From: Castor canadensis
Taxonomy: Eukaryota; Chordata; Mammalia; Rodentia; Castoridae
Reading direction: 5' to 3'
Assembly: GCF_047511655.1 (NCBI RefSeq)
Contig: NC_133394.1
Coordinates: 54,840,501 to 54,904,500 of the forward strand
DNA: 64,000 nucleotides
The position numbers and the translations under genes were made by a program. Below are positions 1 to 11,309 of the stretch, one piece after another (positions within the stretch are counted from its first letter, which is position 1; each line of letters starts with the position of its first letter). The notes below the pieces were generated by a model. That model was given only the letters and a program-made list of their open reading frames with translations, had not been told where the DNA came from and made no database searches.

Positions 1-1707
1 TCTGATGTGTTGTTGAATTCAGTTTGCCATTATTTTATTAAGGATTTTTCCATTGATATTCATTAAGGAAATTGGTCTATAATTCTCCTTTTTGCAGGTG
101 TCTTTGTCTGGTTTTGGGATAAGTGTAATACTAGCTTAATAAAATGAGTTATACAGGGTTCCTTCCCTTTCTATTTTGTGGAACAGTTTAAGGAGAGTTG
201 GTATTAGTTCTTTAAATGTCTAAGAGAATTCAGCAGTGAATCCTTTGGGTCCTGGACTTTTCTTTTTTGGGAGACTCTTGATTGCTGCTTCAATTTCTTT
301 TTGTGTTATAGATCTATTCAGGTGGTTAATATCTTCTTGGATCAGTTTTGTGTGGTTGTAAGTTTCTAGAAATCTGTCCATTTCTTCAAGATTTTCAAAT
401 TTATTAGAGTATACGCTGTTAAAGTATTCTCTGATGATTTCCTGGATTTCCATGGTGTTTGTTGCTATCTCCCCTTTTGTGTTTCTGATTTTACTGATTT
501 GGGTTTTTTTTCTCCTCATTTTAGTCAGGTTTGCCAGGGGTCTGTCAATCTTCTTTATTTTTTCAAAGAACCAGCTTTTTGTCATTGGTTCTTTGTATGT
601 TTTTTTTTGGTTTCTATTTCATTGATTTCAGCTCTTATTTTAATCATTTCTTTCCTTCTGCTTGTCTTGGGATTGCTTGTTCTTGTTTTTCTAGGAGTTT
701 GAGCTGTGGTATTAGGTCATTGATTTGAGATCTTTTTGTCCTTTTAATATATGTACTCATGGCTATAAACTTTCCTCTTAAGACTGCCTTTGCTATGTCC
801 CATAGGTTCTGGTAGGTCATGTTTTCATTTTCATTAATTTCCAGGAACCTTTTAATTTCTTTTTTTATTTTTTCAGTGACCCATTTGTCATTGAGCAATG
901 TTTTGTTCAGCTTCCAATTCTTTACATGTTTTTTACTGCTGTTTTTGTTGTTGATTTCTAGTTTTAATGCATTGTGGTCAGATAGAATGCATGAAATTAT
1001 TTCTATTTTCTTATATTTGCTGTGGCTTGCTTTGTGCCTGAAGATATGATCAATTTTGGAGAAGGTTCCATGGGCTGGTGAGAAGAATGTGTATTGTGCA
1101 GAAGTTGGATGAAATATTCTGTAGAAATCAGCTAGGTCCATTTGATCTATGGTGTGGTTTAGTTCTAGAATTTCTTTATTGATTTTTTGTTTGGATAACC
1201 TATCTATTGGTGATAGGGGAGTATTAAGGTCTCTCACTATAACTGTGTTGGAGTTTATATATGTTTTTAGGTCCTTCAGAGTATGTTTGATGACATTGCT
1301 GCATTGATGGGTGCATATAAGTTGATAATTGTTATTTCCTTTTGGTGTATTTCCCCTTTTATTAGTATGGAGTGCCCTTCTTTATCTCATTTGATCAATG
1401 TAGGTTTGAAGTCTACTTTGTCTGAGATAAGTATTGCTACTTCTGCCTATTTTCGGGGACCACTGGCTTGGTAAATCTTCTTCCAGCCTTTCACTGTCAG
1501 CCAGTGCTTATTTCTGTAGAGGAGGTGGGTCTCCTGTAGGCAGCAGATTGTTGGATCTTCCTTTTTAATCCATTTTGCCAAGTGGTGTCTTTTGATGGGG
1601 GAATTTAGTCCATTGACATTCAGTGTTAGTATTGATAAGTACATGGTGATCCCTGGCATGTAGTTGTCTTTGTTGATTAAGAGTTTGATTATGTGTAGCT
1701 GAAACAA
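1..1707 (-). pseudogene. L1-A ORF2 remnant (endonuclease and start of reverse transcriptase)
   Basis: Remains of the L1 ORF2 protein, which nicks DNA with an APE-like endonuclease and copies L1 RNA by target-primed reverse transcription. Three frame-shifted pieces are visible on the minus strand. 1447-1707 contains the N-terminal endonuclease motif LTLNVNGLNSPIKR and the CLQETHL motif. 644-1237 contains the endonuclease end ([16 protein letters not shown]). 220-585 holds the linker before the RT domain, with [11 protein letters not shown]. The frame is lost between pieces and an in-frame TGA follows the TLIK block near 1388. The RT catalytic motif is beyond the window edge. Confidence 0.9.
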
Positions 1708-2950
1708 TGTTACTCTTTACTTTCTTGTCTTTTCTTCTCTGTCATTTGGTATTGCCTGCCCTTTCATGGTTTTGTTTGCTTTCATTATCTGTGTGCAGAA
1801 TTCCTTGGAGAATCTTTTGTAGTGGTGGCTTGGTGATCATATATTGTTTTAATTTCTGGTTATCATGGAAGACTTTTATTGTTCCATCTATTTTGAATGA
1901 TAGTTTTGCTGGGTAAAGTATCCTAGGATTGAAGTTATTTTCATTCAGTGCTTAGATGATCTCACCCCATGCTCTTCTTGCTTTTAAGGTTTCTGTTGAG
2001 AAGTCTGCTGTGATTTTCATTGGTTTACCTTTGTATGTTATTTGTTTTTTCTCTCTTACAGCCTTCAATATTCTTTCTCTAATCTCTGTATTTTTGTTTT
2101 AATGATGATATGTCATGGGGTAGCTCTATTTTGGTCACGTCTGTTTGGTGTTCTGGAGGCTTCCTGTACCTGAATGGGCATGGTTTTCTCTAGGTTTGGG
2201 AAATTTTCTGTTATTATTTTGTTGAATATGTTATGCATTCCTTTTGCTTGTACCTCTTATCCTTCTTCAATGCCCATGATTCTCATGTTTGGTCTTTTTA
2301 TGGAGTCAGTGAGTTCCTGCATTTTCTTTTCACAGGTCTTGAGTTGTTTAACTAATAGTTCTTCAGGTTTTCCTTTAATTGCCATTTGTTCTTCAAGTTC
2401 TGAGATTCTGTCTTCTGTTTGTTCTATTCTGCTGGAATGGCCTTCCATTTTGTTTTGTATTTCTGTTTCATTCTTTTTTTTTGAGGTTTTCCATATCATG
2501 GGTTACTTCTTCTTTAATATTGTCAATTTTTACCCTTAATTTATTTATCTCTCTGCTTATGGTGATCTTTGTTTCAGCTTAGTGTTTGTTTAGGGTTCCT
2601 ATGATTTCATTTATTTGTTTTTGTGTTTTCTGATATTCTTGAGTTTTGTCATCTTGGAATTTCTTGAGTGCCTCCTGTATGTTTTGGTTGACCACGTCTA
2701 GTAACATCTCTATGAAATTCTCATTTATTACTTGTAGAATTTCTTCTTTCAGGGTGTTCTTGTGTTTTTATTGGATTCCTTGGTATAGTTTATCTTTGTT
2801 TTGTTGGAGTCTGGGTCTGGGTATCCGTTTTATTCATTTTGGTGTAAATCCTGTACAAGTTTATATTTGGGGGAAGAATGGTTTCCATCCCTTTTTCTTC
2901 TTCCCATACTTCCACTGGGTACCATTTCTGTCTCTGGACTATTTGTAATT
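1690..2950 (-). pseudogene. L1-A ORF1 remnant (RNA-binding chaperone)
   Basis: Degraded ORF1, the trimeric RNA-binding protein that coats L1 RNA. The clearest piece is 2257-2499, carrying the coiled-coil end (QTEDRISELEEQMAIKGK) and the start of the RRM (KRPNMRIMGIEEG). Homology to the ORF1s of L1-B and L1-C continues on both sides in other frames: upstream toward a DPDSNKTKIN-like block near 2810-2840, downstream into the C-terminal domain near 1860-2040. Several indels and stops break it. The ends are set by alignment with the other copies and are approximate. Confidence 0.85.
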
Positions 2951-3109
2951 TGGTATTAGCTGCGTTACAATATTAATAATAACAAAATCGTGAGAGAAGG
3001 ATAAAAAAGAGAAAGAGAAGGGAAGATAAAAGGAAGAGAGAAGAGAGAAAATAAGGAAAGAAAGAAATAAAAGGAAAAAAAATGGGAGAGATGGTGGATG
3101 ATCAAACAG

Positions 3110-3903
3110 CAAACCAGGCTGTCAAACCCTTAAAGAAGGGAGAAAAAAAAATCACCAATTCTGGAACAGTAGGATTGCAGGTTTAGGTGTTTTTAGTTCT
3201 TTGGTGTCCAGTCCAGTCTGTGAGTGTCTCTTAGGCATGCTTGGAGCCCTCTAGTGACAGTGGAGCAGTTGTCTGGGAAGCCTGTACAGCTGGATCCAGC
3301 TCTGCCCAGGAGGCGGGGTTCCTGGCAGGCTGGTGGGTGCAGCTGTTTCACACCAGGATGGTACCTGTCTCAGCAGGGCAGGGCTCCAGTCATTTCACAT
3401 GGAGATGGAGCCAGGCAGGGCCCGATGGGCCTGATGGGCTCGGTGGGAGGGGTTGGTAACCCGGCAAGCTGTGGGACCAGCTCCAGGCTGGGGTCTGGCC
3501 CAGACTGGTGTCTGGGATCCCGGTGGTCATGGATCTGGCAGCATGGCCAAGGGGCAGGTATTCCGGCATGGTGTGGGTCTGGGAGCTGGAGGCCGGCATG
3601 GCTAGGGATGGGTATCCTGCCATGTGTGGGTCTGGCATGGGGCAGTGGCCTGGCACAGCCTGAGGGGCAGAGAGCCTGACAGAATGGAGCAGAGGTTCTG
3701 CAGACCTACAGGGCAGGGATTTGGTAGGCTGGCTGTTCTTAGATTGTGATGTGGTGAAGCCTTCCATGATCTAAGTCTTTAGAGTGCTGTGTTTTTGGCT
3801 GTCCCTGGAGCTTTACCTCAGTCAGGCATGTCTCCAGCTTCTCCACAGGATCACTGGGTCAGCTCACAAGGTCTCGGCTCTGTCTTTGTCGCCATCTTGG
3901 ATC
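3110..3903 (-). promoter_or_regulatory. L1-A 5'UTR, GC-rich promoter region
   Basis: Much more GC-rich than its surroundings, especially 3290-3720. It contains imperfectly repeated blocks built on GGCATGG and TGTGGGTCTGG. The extreme 5' end carries a YY1-type motif, as in other L1 promoters. Long open frames on both strands (for example 3224-3679 plus and 3390-3767 minus) come from the high GC and low stop density and are not called as genes. Confidence 0.7.
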
Positions 3904-4130
3904 TGTACTTCCTTTTAGTCCTTTGTTCTAATTCATTTGAGCATGCATATGCTGTATTGTTTTTTTATTTTATTTTGTGGCTACACTTGATAATTACTCA
4001 TAGTTTAGTAGGTGTGCCTATTTTGTTTTTTTTAAGTAAGAAAACATATTCAGGAAAATTATTTCTAGTATTATTTTGATGTCTGTAACAGTGTCCCATT
4101 TAAACACCTGATAGATTTTTTAAAAAATGT

Positions 4131-4337
4131 TTTTGGCAGTATGGGGAATTGAATTCAGGACCTTGCATTTGCTAGGCATGTACTCTACTGCTTCACCCAT
4201 GCCCATAGTGATTTTGCTCTTCAGTTCATTTTTCAGACAGTGTCTTGTGTTTTTTTCAGGCCAGCCTTGGATTGCAATTCTACCTCCACCTTCCAAGCAG
4301 CTGGGATTTCAGGTATGCAACACCACACCCAGCCCTT
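4131..4337 (-). mobile_element. B1-dID composite SINE
   Basis: Read on the minus strand it has a 7SL-derived B1 half followed by a tRNA-derived ID half. On the plus strand the ID part comes first (4136-4205, reverse-complement B-box around GAATTGAATTCAGG), then B1 (4206-4337), with the typical CCAAGCAGCTGGGATTTCAGG and CACCACACCCAGCC blocks. Diverged; I did not find a clean target-site duplication. Confidence 0.85.
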
Positions 4338-4393
4338 CTTCAGTTATTTATATCATGTATATGACTAAGCTCAACAATGAATAAGAATACTTA

Positions 4394-4408
4394 CAAAATG
4401 AATCTTCA
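4394..4408. repeat. Target-site duplication, left copy, of L1-B
   Basis: CAAAATGAATCTTCA, matching 11295-11309 with one mismatch in 15. It starts with an A-run after TTAC, in keeping with the L1 endonuclease preference (TT/AAAA). Confidence 0.8.
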
Positions 4409-5752
4409 GGGAGGATTCCAAGATGGCAGCTAGAGGGAGGAAGCAGAAAGTGTGTCTCCTAAAGTAAAACCTTGGAGAGATTCTGGAGATACATCTTACA
4501 GGAAAAACCACTGAGAAGAGGCAAAAATTTGACTCCTCCACTCCTCCAGCCTGCACAGAGCATCTCCACGTCACATTAAATGGAGAAACCACGAGGGCTC
4601 CTGCACCGCCACCAAACACCAGTGCCCAGATGGCTTGGGAAGACGTGGACCACAAGGTGAGCTAAGTAGCATGCAGTACTCCCACAGAGAACCCTGGGCC
4701 AGATCAGCATAGCCCCCTGGACAGACTGACCTCCCACCCAGGGAAAAAAGAAAAAAAACTGAATAATAAGCAATAACAACAACAACAAAACACATAGCAA
4801 AGAGGGCAGGGTGCCCTGAGCGCCAAAGAGGGGGTAGGGGGAAATCCCTCACAACAAGCTGCCTGGAGAAAGCAGGAGCAGTGGCACATGCCCAGCAATC
4901 AGGAGCAGGAAAGCTTGTAAAAGTGGCAGTGGAAGGAAAACTACACAGGAGAGGGGAGAAGACCCACTTCCCATGTGAACTGTAAATAATCATGCAGGCC
5001 TGAGAAAGCTGGTGCAGTGTCACCTCCTCCAGTGTGCTTGGAAAGGAGAAAGCTTATAGCAGTGGCCGTCATGCCCAGGAGAACTCTAAGTAAACAAAGC
5101 CTGAGGGGCTAGGTGAGTGTTAAGCTGACTCCTGAGATCTGCATAAATAAAGCCTCCAGCAACAGCAGGCTGACAGCAGCGGGCAGGTGAGCCTCAGACT
5201 CAAATAGCCATTCACAGAACTGTCTCCAGACTCTTTGTTTTCTCTCTTCCTTTGATGAGACAACAACCAAGCTACAACTGCATGCTGAAAAACCTACTGA
5301 AACTGTATTGCATTTGAACATGGGACACTTTGTGGTGTTTTTTTGTTTTGTGTTGTTTTGTTTTTTTTAGTTTTTTTCCCCTTTGATGAGACAATGACAG
5401 AACTACTTCTGAGACACCATCTCCAGGATTGGAGGCTGTGGGACTAACACCAAAATTATTAAGACTGAAACTTTATTGCATTTGAACTTGGAGATTTTTT
5501 TTTCAATCCTCTCTCTGTCTCTCTAATGCTTGTTCAGCTTACTGTTGATTAGACACTATCTCTCCCTGTTTATATCTTTGAAACTTTTTTGTTGGTTTGT
5601 TTTATTCTACTTGTTTGTTTTTCCCTTTTTCTTTAACTTCATTGCTTTCTATCTCCTCTCACCCTTCTGTTCTAAATATCACCATTGTTATTATTACAAG
5701 CTGAAAATACATAATTCCACACAGTACAGGGACAATAACAACACCAAAGGCA
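4409..5752 (+). promoter_or_regulatory. L1-B 5'UTR with YY1-type site
   Basis: Expected internal RNA polymerase II promoter of the element. The YY1-type motif CCAAGATGGC is at 4418-4427, at the extreme 5' end where YY1 positions initiation in human L1. T-rich tracts occur at 5333-5380 and 5575-5640. The first ~330 bp align by eye with the 5' end of L1-C. Antisense open frames (4371-4655 and 4571-5023, minus) cover this region; see findings. Confidence 0.7.
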
Positions 5753-6938
5753 ATGACAGGAAGACAGAAAAAAACAGGAAACCAGTTTCCCCACAGCAAA
5801 AAATTAGTACAGGAACCAGAGGGAAATGAAGAAAACAGATGCTCAGATTCAGGCTCCAACAAAATGAAGATAAACTATGCCAAAGAACGCAATGAAGCCT
5901 ACAAGAACAATATAAAAGAAGAAATACTACAGGTAATCAATGAGAATTTTATAGAGATGATTCTGGATATGGTCAACCAAAATGTACAGGAGACACTCAA
6001 GAAATTCCAAGACAACAAAAATAGAGAATTTGAAAAAGCAAAAGAAGAAATAAAGGAAACCATAGAAGCACTGTATAAACACCAAAGTGAAACAAAGAAC
6101 ATGATTAACAAAGAGATAAATGAACTCAGGACAAATATAGACAACATCAAAGAGGAAGGGACTCAGGATATGGAAAACCTCAGAAAAAAGAATGAAACAG
6201 AATTGCACAACAAAATGGAAGGCCAATCCAGCAGAATAGAACAAACAGAAGACAGAATCTCAGAACTCGAATATGGAATGATAATTAAAGGAAAAACCGA
6301 AGAACTATTAGTTAAACAACTCAAGACCTGTGAAAAGAAAATGCAAGAACTCACCAACTCCACCAAAAGACCAAACCTGAGAATCATGGGCATTGAAGAA
6401 GGAGAAAGAGGTGCAAGCAAAGAGAAAACGTAATATATTCAACAAAATAATAACAGAAAATTCTCCAAATCTAGAGAAAGCTATTCCCATACAGATGCAA
6501 GAAGCCTCCAGAACACCAAACAGACCAGACCAAAATAGAACTACCCCACAGCATATCATCATTAAAACAACAAGTTCAGAATCTAGGGAAAGAATATTGA
6601 AGGCTGTAAGAGACAAAAAACAAATAACATACAAAAGTAAACCAATCAAAATCACAGCAGACTTCTCAAAAGAAACATTAAAAGCAAGAAGAGCTTGGGA
6701 AGAGATCTTCCAGGCACTGAATGAAAATAACTTCAACCCCAGGATACTCTACCCAGGAAAACTATCATTCAAAATAGATGGAGCAATAAAAGTCTTCCAT
6801 GATAAGCAGAAACTAAAACAATATGTGACCACAAAGCCACCACTACAAAAGATTCTTCAAGGGAATCCCAAACATAACCATGAAAGGGCAGGCAGCACCA
6901 AACTACAGGAAAAGAAAAAGCAAGAAAGTAGAGAGTAA
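5753..6938 (+). pseudogene. L1-B ORF1, broken by one frameshift
   Basis: ORF1 RNA-binding chaperone. The first frame, 5753-6433, gives a Lys/Glu/Asn-rich coiled coil (roughly residues 40-185) ending in the RRM start KRPNLRIMGIEEGE. The second frame, 6393-6938, continues with NIFNKIITENSPNLEKAIP, the rest of the RRM, and the C-terminal domain (FNPRILYPGKLSFKIDGAIK). Compared with L1-C, a single extra base near 6403-6409 accounts for the shift. Apart from this break the reading frame is nearly complete, about 390 codons in total, similar to other mammalian ORF1 proteins. Confidence 0.92.
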
Positions 6939-6974
6939 CCTCAACTTAGGTACACACAATCAAATCTTCAAACA

Positions 6975-9900
6975 GGAATCACCACACACCTATCAGTACT
7001 AACACTTAATGTTAATGGACTTAATTCCCCCATCAAAAGGCAACGTTTGATGAAATGGATTAAAAAGGAAGATCCAACAATTTATTGCTTACAGGAGACC
7101 CATCTCAGCAACAAAAATAAGCATAGGCTTAGGATGAAAGGCTGGAAGAAGATTTACCAAGCCAATGTCCCCCCAAAACAGGCAGGAGTAGCAATACATA
7201 TCTCTGACAAAGTAGACTTCAAACCTACATTGATCAAATGAGATAAAGAAGGACATTCTGTACTAATAAAAGGGGAAATAGACCAAAAGGAAATAACAAT
7301 TACCAACCTATATGCACCCAATGTCAATGCACCCAATTTCATCAAACATACCCTGAAGGACCTAAAAGCATATATTAACTCCAACATAGTGGTCGTGGGA
7401 GACTTTAACACCCCATTATCATCAATAGATAGGTCATCCAAACAAAAAATCAATAAATAAATCCTATCTAAATATACAATAGATCAAATGGACCTACATG
7501 ATGTCTACAGCACATTTCATCCAAATTCTACAAAATACACATTCTTCTCAGCAGCCCATGGAACCTTCTCCAAAATAGATCATATCCTAGGGCAGAAAGC
7601 AAGCTTCAGCAAATATAAGAAAATAGAAATTATACCATGCATTCTATCTGATCACAATGCAATAAAACTAGAACTCAACAACAAAAGTAAAGACAAACAC
7701 ATGCAAACAGCTGGAAACTGAATAATTCATTGCTTAATGAAAAATGGGTCATTGATGAAATAAAAGAGGAAATTAAAAAGTTCCTGGAAGTCAATGAAAA
7801 TGAAAACACAGCCTACTGGAACCTATGGGACACAGCAACGGCAGTCCTAAGAGGAAAGTTTATAACCATGAGTGCATATATTAAAAAGACTGAAAGATCC
7901 TAAATCAATGATCTAATGATACATCTCAAACTCCTAGAAAAACAAGAACAAGCAAATCCCAAAACAAATAGAAGGAGAGAAATAGTAAAAATAAGAGCTG
8001 AAATCAACAAAATAGAAACCAAAAAAACCATACAAAGAATTAATGAAACAAAAAGTTGGTTCTTTGAAAAAATAAACAAGATCGACAGACCACTGGCAAA
8101 CTTGAGTAAAATGAGGAGAGAAAAAAACCAAATTAGTAGAATCAGGAATGCAAAAGGGGAGATAACAACAAACACCATGGAAGTCCAGGAAATCATCAGA
8201 GACTACTTCGAGAACCTATATTCAAATAAATTTGAAAATCTTAAAAAAATGGACAGATTTCTAGACACATATGATCATCCAAAACTGAACTAAGAGGATA
8301 TGAATCACCTGAATAGATCTATAACACAAAATGAAATTGAAGTAGTAATCAGGAGTCTCCCCAAAAAGAAAAATCCAGGACCTGATGGATTCTCTGCTGA
8401 ATTCTATCAGACCTTTAAAGAAGAACTGACACCAACCCTCCTTAAACTGTTCAATGAAATAGAAAGGGAAGGAAAACTGCCTAACACATTTTATGAAGCC
8501 AGTATTACACTTATCCCAAAACCAGGCAAAGATACCTCCAAAAAGGAGAACTATAGGCCAATCTCCTTAATGAACATTGATGCAAAAATCCTCAACAAAA
8601 TAATGGCAAACCAAATTCAACAGCACATCAAAAAGATTATTCACCACGACCAAGTAAGCTTCATCCCAGGAATGCAGGGGTAATTCAATATATGAAAATC
8701 AATTAATGTAATAAACCACATTAACAGAAGCAAAGACAAAAACCACTTGATCATCTCAATAGATGCAGAAAAAGCCTTTGATAAGATCCAACACCATTTC
8801 ATGATAAAAGCTCTAAGAAAACTAGGAATAGAAGGAAAGTACCTCAACATTATAAAAGCTATAAATGACAAATCTACAGCCAGCATCATACTTAATGGAG
8901 AAAAACTGAAACCATTCCCTCTAAAATCAGGAATGAGACAAGGATGCCCACTATTTCCACTCCTATTCAATATAGTACTGGAATTCCTAGCTAGAGCAAT
9001 TAGGCAAGAAAAAGGAATAAAAGGAATACAAATAGGTAAAGAAACTGTCAAAATATCCCTATTTGCAGCCAACATGATCTTATACCATAAAGACACAAAA
9101 AGTCTACTGAAAAGCTCCTAGACACCATCAACAGCTATAGCAAGGTATCAGGATATAAAATCAACGTACAAAAATCATTAGCATTTCTATACACTAATAA
9201 TGAACAAAATGAGAAAGAATATATGAAAACAATTCCATTTTTAATAGCCTCAAAAAAAATCAAATACTTAGGAGTAAGCTTAACAAAGGATGCGAACGAC
9301 CTCTACAAGGAAAACTATAAACTTCTGCAGAAAGAGATTGAGGAAGACTATAGAAAGTGGAGAGATCTCCCATGCTCATGGACTGGTAGAATCAACATAG
9401 TAAAAAATGTCTATACTCCCCAAAGTAATCAACATGTTTAATGCAATTCCCATCAAAATTCCAATGACATTCATTAAAGAGATTGAAAAATCTACCATTA
9501 AATTTATATGGCAACACAAGAGGCCAATAGCCAAGGCAATACTCAGTCAAAAGAACAATGCTGGAGGTATTATGACACCCGACTTCAAACTATATTACAA
9601 AGCAATAACAATAAAAACAGCATGGTACTGGCACAAAAACAGACATGAAGACCAGTGGAACAGAATAGAGGACCCAGATATGAAGCCACACAACTGTAAC
9701 CAACTTGTCTTTGACAAAGGTGCTAAAAATATACGATGGAGAAAAGACAGCTTCTTCAACAAAAACCGCTGGGAAAACTGTTTGCAGTATGCAAAAAACT
9801 GAAACTAGATCCATGTATATCACCCTATACCAATATTAGCTCAAAATGGATCAAGGATCCTAATATCAGACCACAAACTCTAAAGTTGATACAGGAAAGA

Positions 9901-10830
9901 GTAGGAAATGCTCTGGAGTTAGTAGGTATAGGTAAGAACTTTCCCAATGGAACCCCAGCAGCACAGCCACTAAGAGATAGCATAGATAAATGGGACCTCA
10001 TAAAACTAAAAAGCTTCTGATCATCAAAAGAAATGGTCTCCTAACTGAAGAGACCACCCACAGAGTGGTAGAAAATATTTGCCAGCTACACATCAGACAA
10101 AGGTCTGATAACCAGAATATACAGGGAACTTAAAAAACTAAATTCTCCCAAAACTAATGAATCAATAAAGAAATGCGCAAGTGAACTAAACAGAACTTTC
10201 TCAAAAGAAGAAATTCAAATGGCCAAAAAACACATGAAAAAATGCTAACCATCTCTAGCAATAAAGGAAATGCAAATTAAAACCACACTAAGATTCCACC
10301 TCATCCCTGTTAGAATAGCCATCTTCAGCAACACCACCAACAACGGGTGTTGGCAAGGATGAGGGGAAAAAGGAACCCTCTTACACTGTTGGTGGGAATG
10401 AAAACTAGTACAACCATTCTGGAAAAAAATTTGGAGGCTACTTAAAAAGCTAAACATTGATCTACCATATGATCCAGCAATACCACCCTTGGGGATATAC
10501 CCAAAAGACTGTGACACAGGTTACTCCAGAGGCACCTGCACACCCATGTTTATTGCAGTACTATTCACAATTGCCAAGTTATGGAAACAGCCAAGATGCC
10601 CCACTACTGACGAATGGATTAAGAAAATGTGGTATTTATACGCAATGGAATTTTATGCAGCCATGAAGAAGAACGAAATGTTATCATTCACTGGTGAATG
10701 GATGGAATTGGAGAACATAATTCTGAGTGAGGTTATTCTGGCCCAAAAGACCAAAAATCATGTTCTCTCTCATATGCGGACATTAGATCAAGGGCAAACA
10801 CAACAAGGTGATTGGACTTTGATCCCATGA
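6975..10830 (+). pseudogene. L1-B ORF2, endonuclease-reverse transcriptase, inactive
   Basis: The endonuclease domain (about 6980-7720) retains LTLNVNGLNSPIKR, CLQETHL and the GDFNTPLS and SDHNAIKLE motifs, but has a TGA at 7239 and a TAA at 7458. The RT domain (about 8300-9121) shows [16 protein letters not shown] and AFDKIQHHF, a TAA at 8681, and MRQGCPL. The catalytic FADD box reads FAAN (9062-9073), so both metal-binding aspartates are gone. The cysteine-rich C-terminal part is at 10489-10830 ([27 protein letters not shown]). At least six frame changes or stops are present, making this a clear pseudogene. Confidence 0.93.
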
Positions 10831-11294
10831 CACAGAGAGAGCACACAAGGGAGGTATGAGGATAGGTAAGACACCTAAAAAACTAGATAGCATTTGTTGC
10901 CCTCAATGCAGAGAAACTAAAGCAGATACTTTAAAGCAACTGAGGCCAATAGGAGAAGGGACCAGGAACTAGAGAAAAGGTTAGATCAAGAAGAATTAAC
11001 CTAGAAGGTAACACACATGCACAGGAAATCAATGTTTATCAACTCCTTGTATAGCTATCCTTATCTCAACTGGCAAAAACCCTTGTTCCTTCCTGTTATT
11101 GCTTATACTCTCTCTTCAACAAAATTAGAGATAAGGGCAAAGTAGTTTCTGCTGGGTAGGGAGGGGATAGGGAGAGAGCGAAGGGGTGGGAGGTTGGGGA
11201 GGGGGTGGGGAAAGGGGGGAGAAATGACCCAAACCTTGTATGCACATATGAATAAAACAAAACAAAACAAAACAAAACAAAACAAAACAAAAAC
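10831..11294 (+). other. L1-B 3'UTR with G-rich tract and AAAAC tail
   Basis: After ORF2 comes about 320 bp of 3'UTR, then a purine/G-rich tract at 11153-11221 with many runs of 3-6 G, which could form G-quadruplexes as in other mammalian L1 3'UTRs. A conserved end block (ACCTTGTATGCACATATG) and AATAAAAC-type signal follow. The tail is (AAAAC)n, about nine units. The same G-rich block recurs at 50150-50215 (plus) and, reverse-complemented, at 56138-56212, with a shorter related form in L1-C near 14985-15006. Confidence 0.85.
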
Positions 11295-11309
11295 CAAAAT
11301 GACTCTTCA
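11295..11309. repeat. Target-site duplication, right copy, of L1-B
   Basis: CAAAATGACTCTTCA, matching 4394-4408 except for one base. Confidence 0.8.

Larger units (their letters stand above)
1..3903 (-). mobile_element. L1-A: LINE-1 retrotransposon, cut by window start
   Basis: Non-LTR retrotransposon in reverse orientation. From right to left it has a 5' end with a CCAAGATGGC-type YY1 motif (reverse complement GCCATCTTGG at 3891-3900), a GC-rich 5'UTR, a purine-rich tract before ORF1 (2990-3100), ORF1 remains, and ORF2 from the endonuclease domain into the start of the reverse-transcriptase domain, where the window begins. It aligns by eye with L1-C at an offset of about 17.54 kb through ORF2 and ORF1. 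The 3' end and its target-site duplication lie outside the window. Both ORFs are broken, so it is a dead copy. Confidence 0.95.
4409..11294 (+). mobile_element. L1-B: full-length LINE-1
   Basis: About 6.9 kb. The 5' end GGGAGGATTCCAAGATGGC resembles the start of other mammalian L1s and includes a YY1-type site. Then come a 1.34-kb 5'UTR, ORF1 (5753-6938), a short spacer, ORF2 (about 6975-10830), a G-rich 3'UTR, and a tail of AATAAAAC repeats ending in (AAAAC)n at 11250-11294. The flanking 15-bp duplication (4394-4408 and 11295-11309) fixes both ends, so this is a complete insertion. Multiple frameshifts and stops plus lost RT active-site residues mean it cannot move on its own. Confidence 0.96.

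Noticed and set aside
3224-3679. 151-codon plus-strand open frame
   Set aside because: It lies inside the GC-rich L1-A 5'UTR, where stops are rare in all frames. It has low-complexity Gly/Trp/Ser composition and no recognisable domain.
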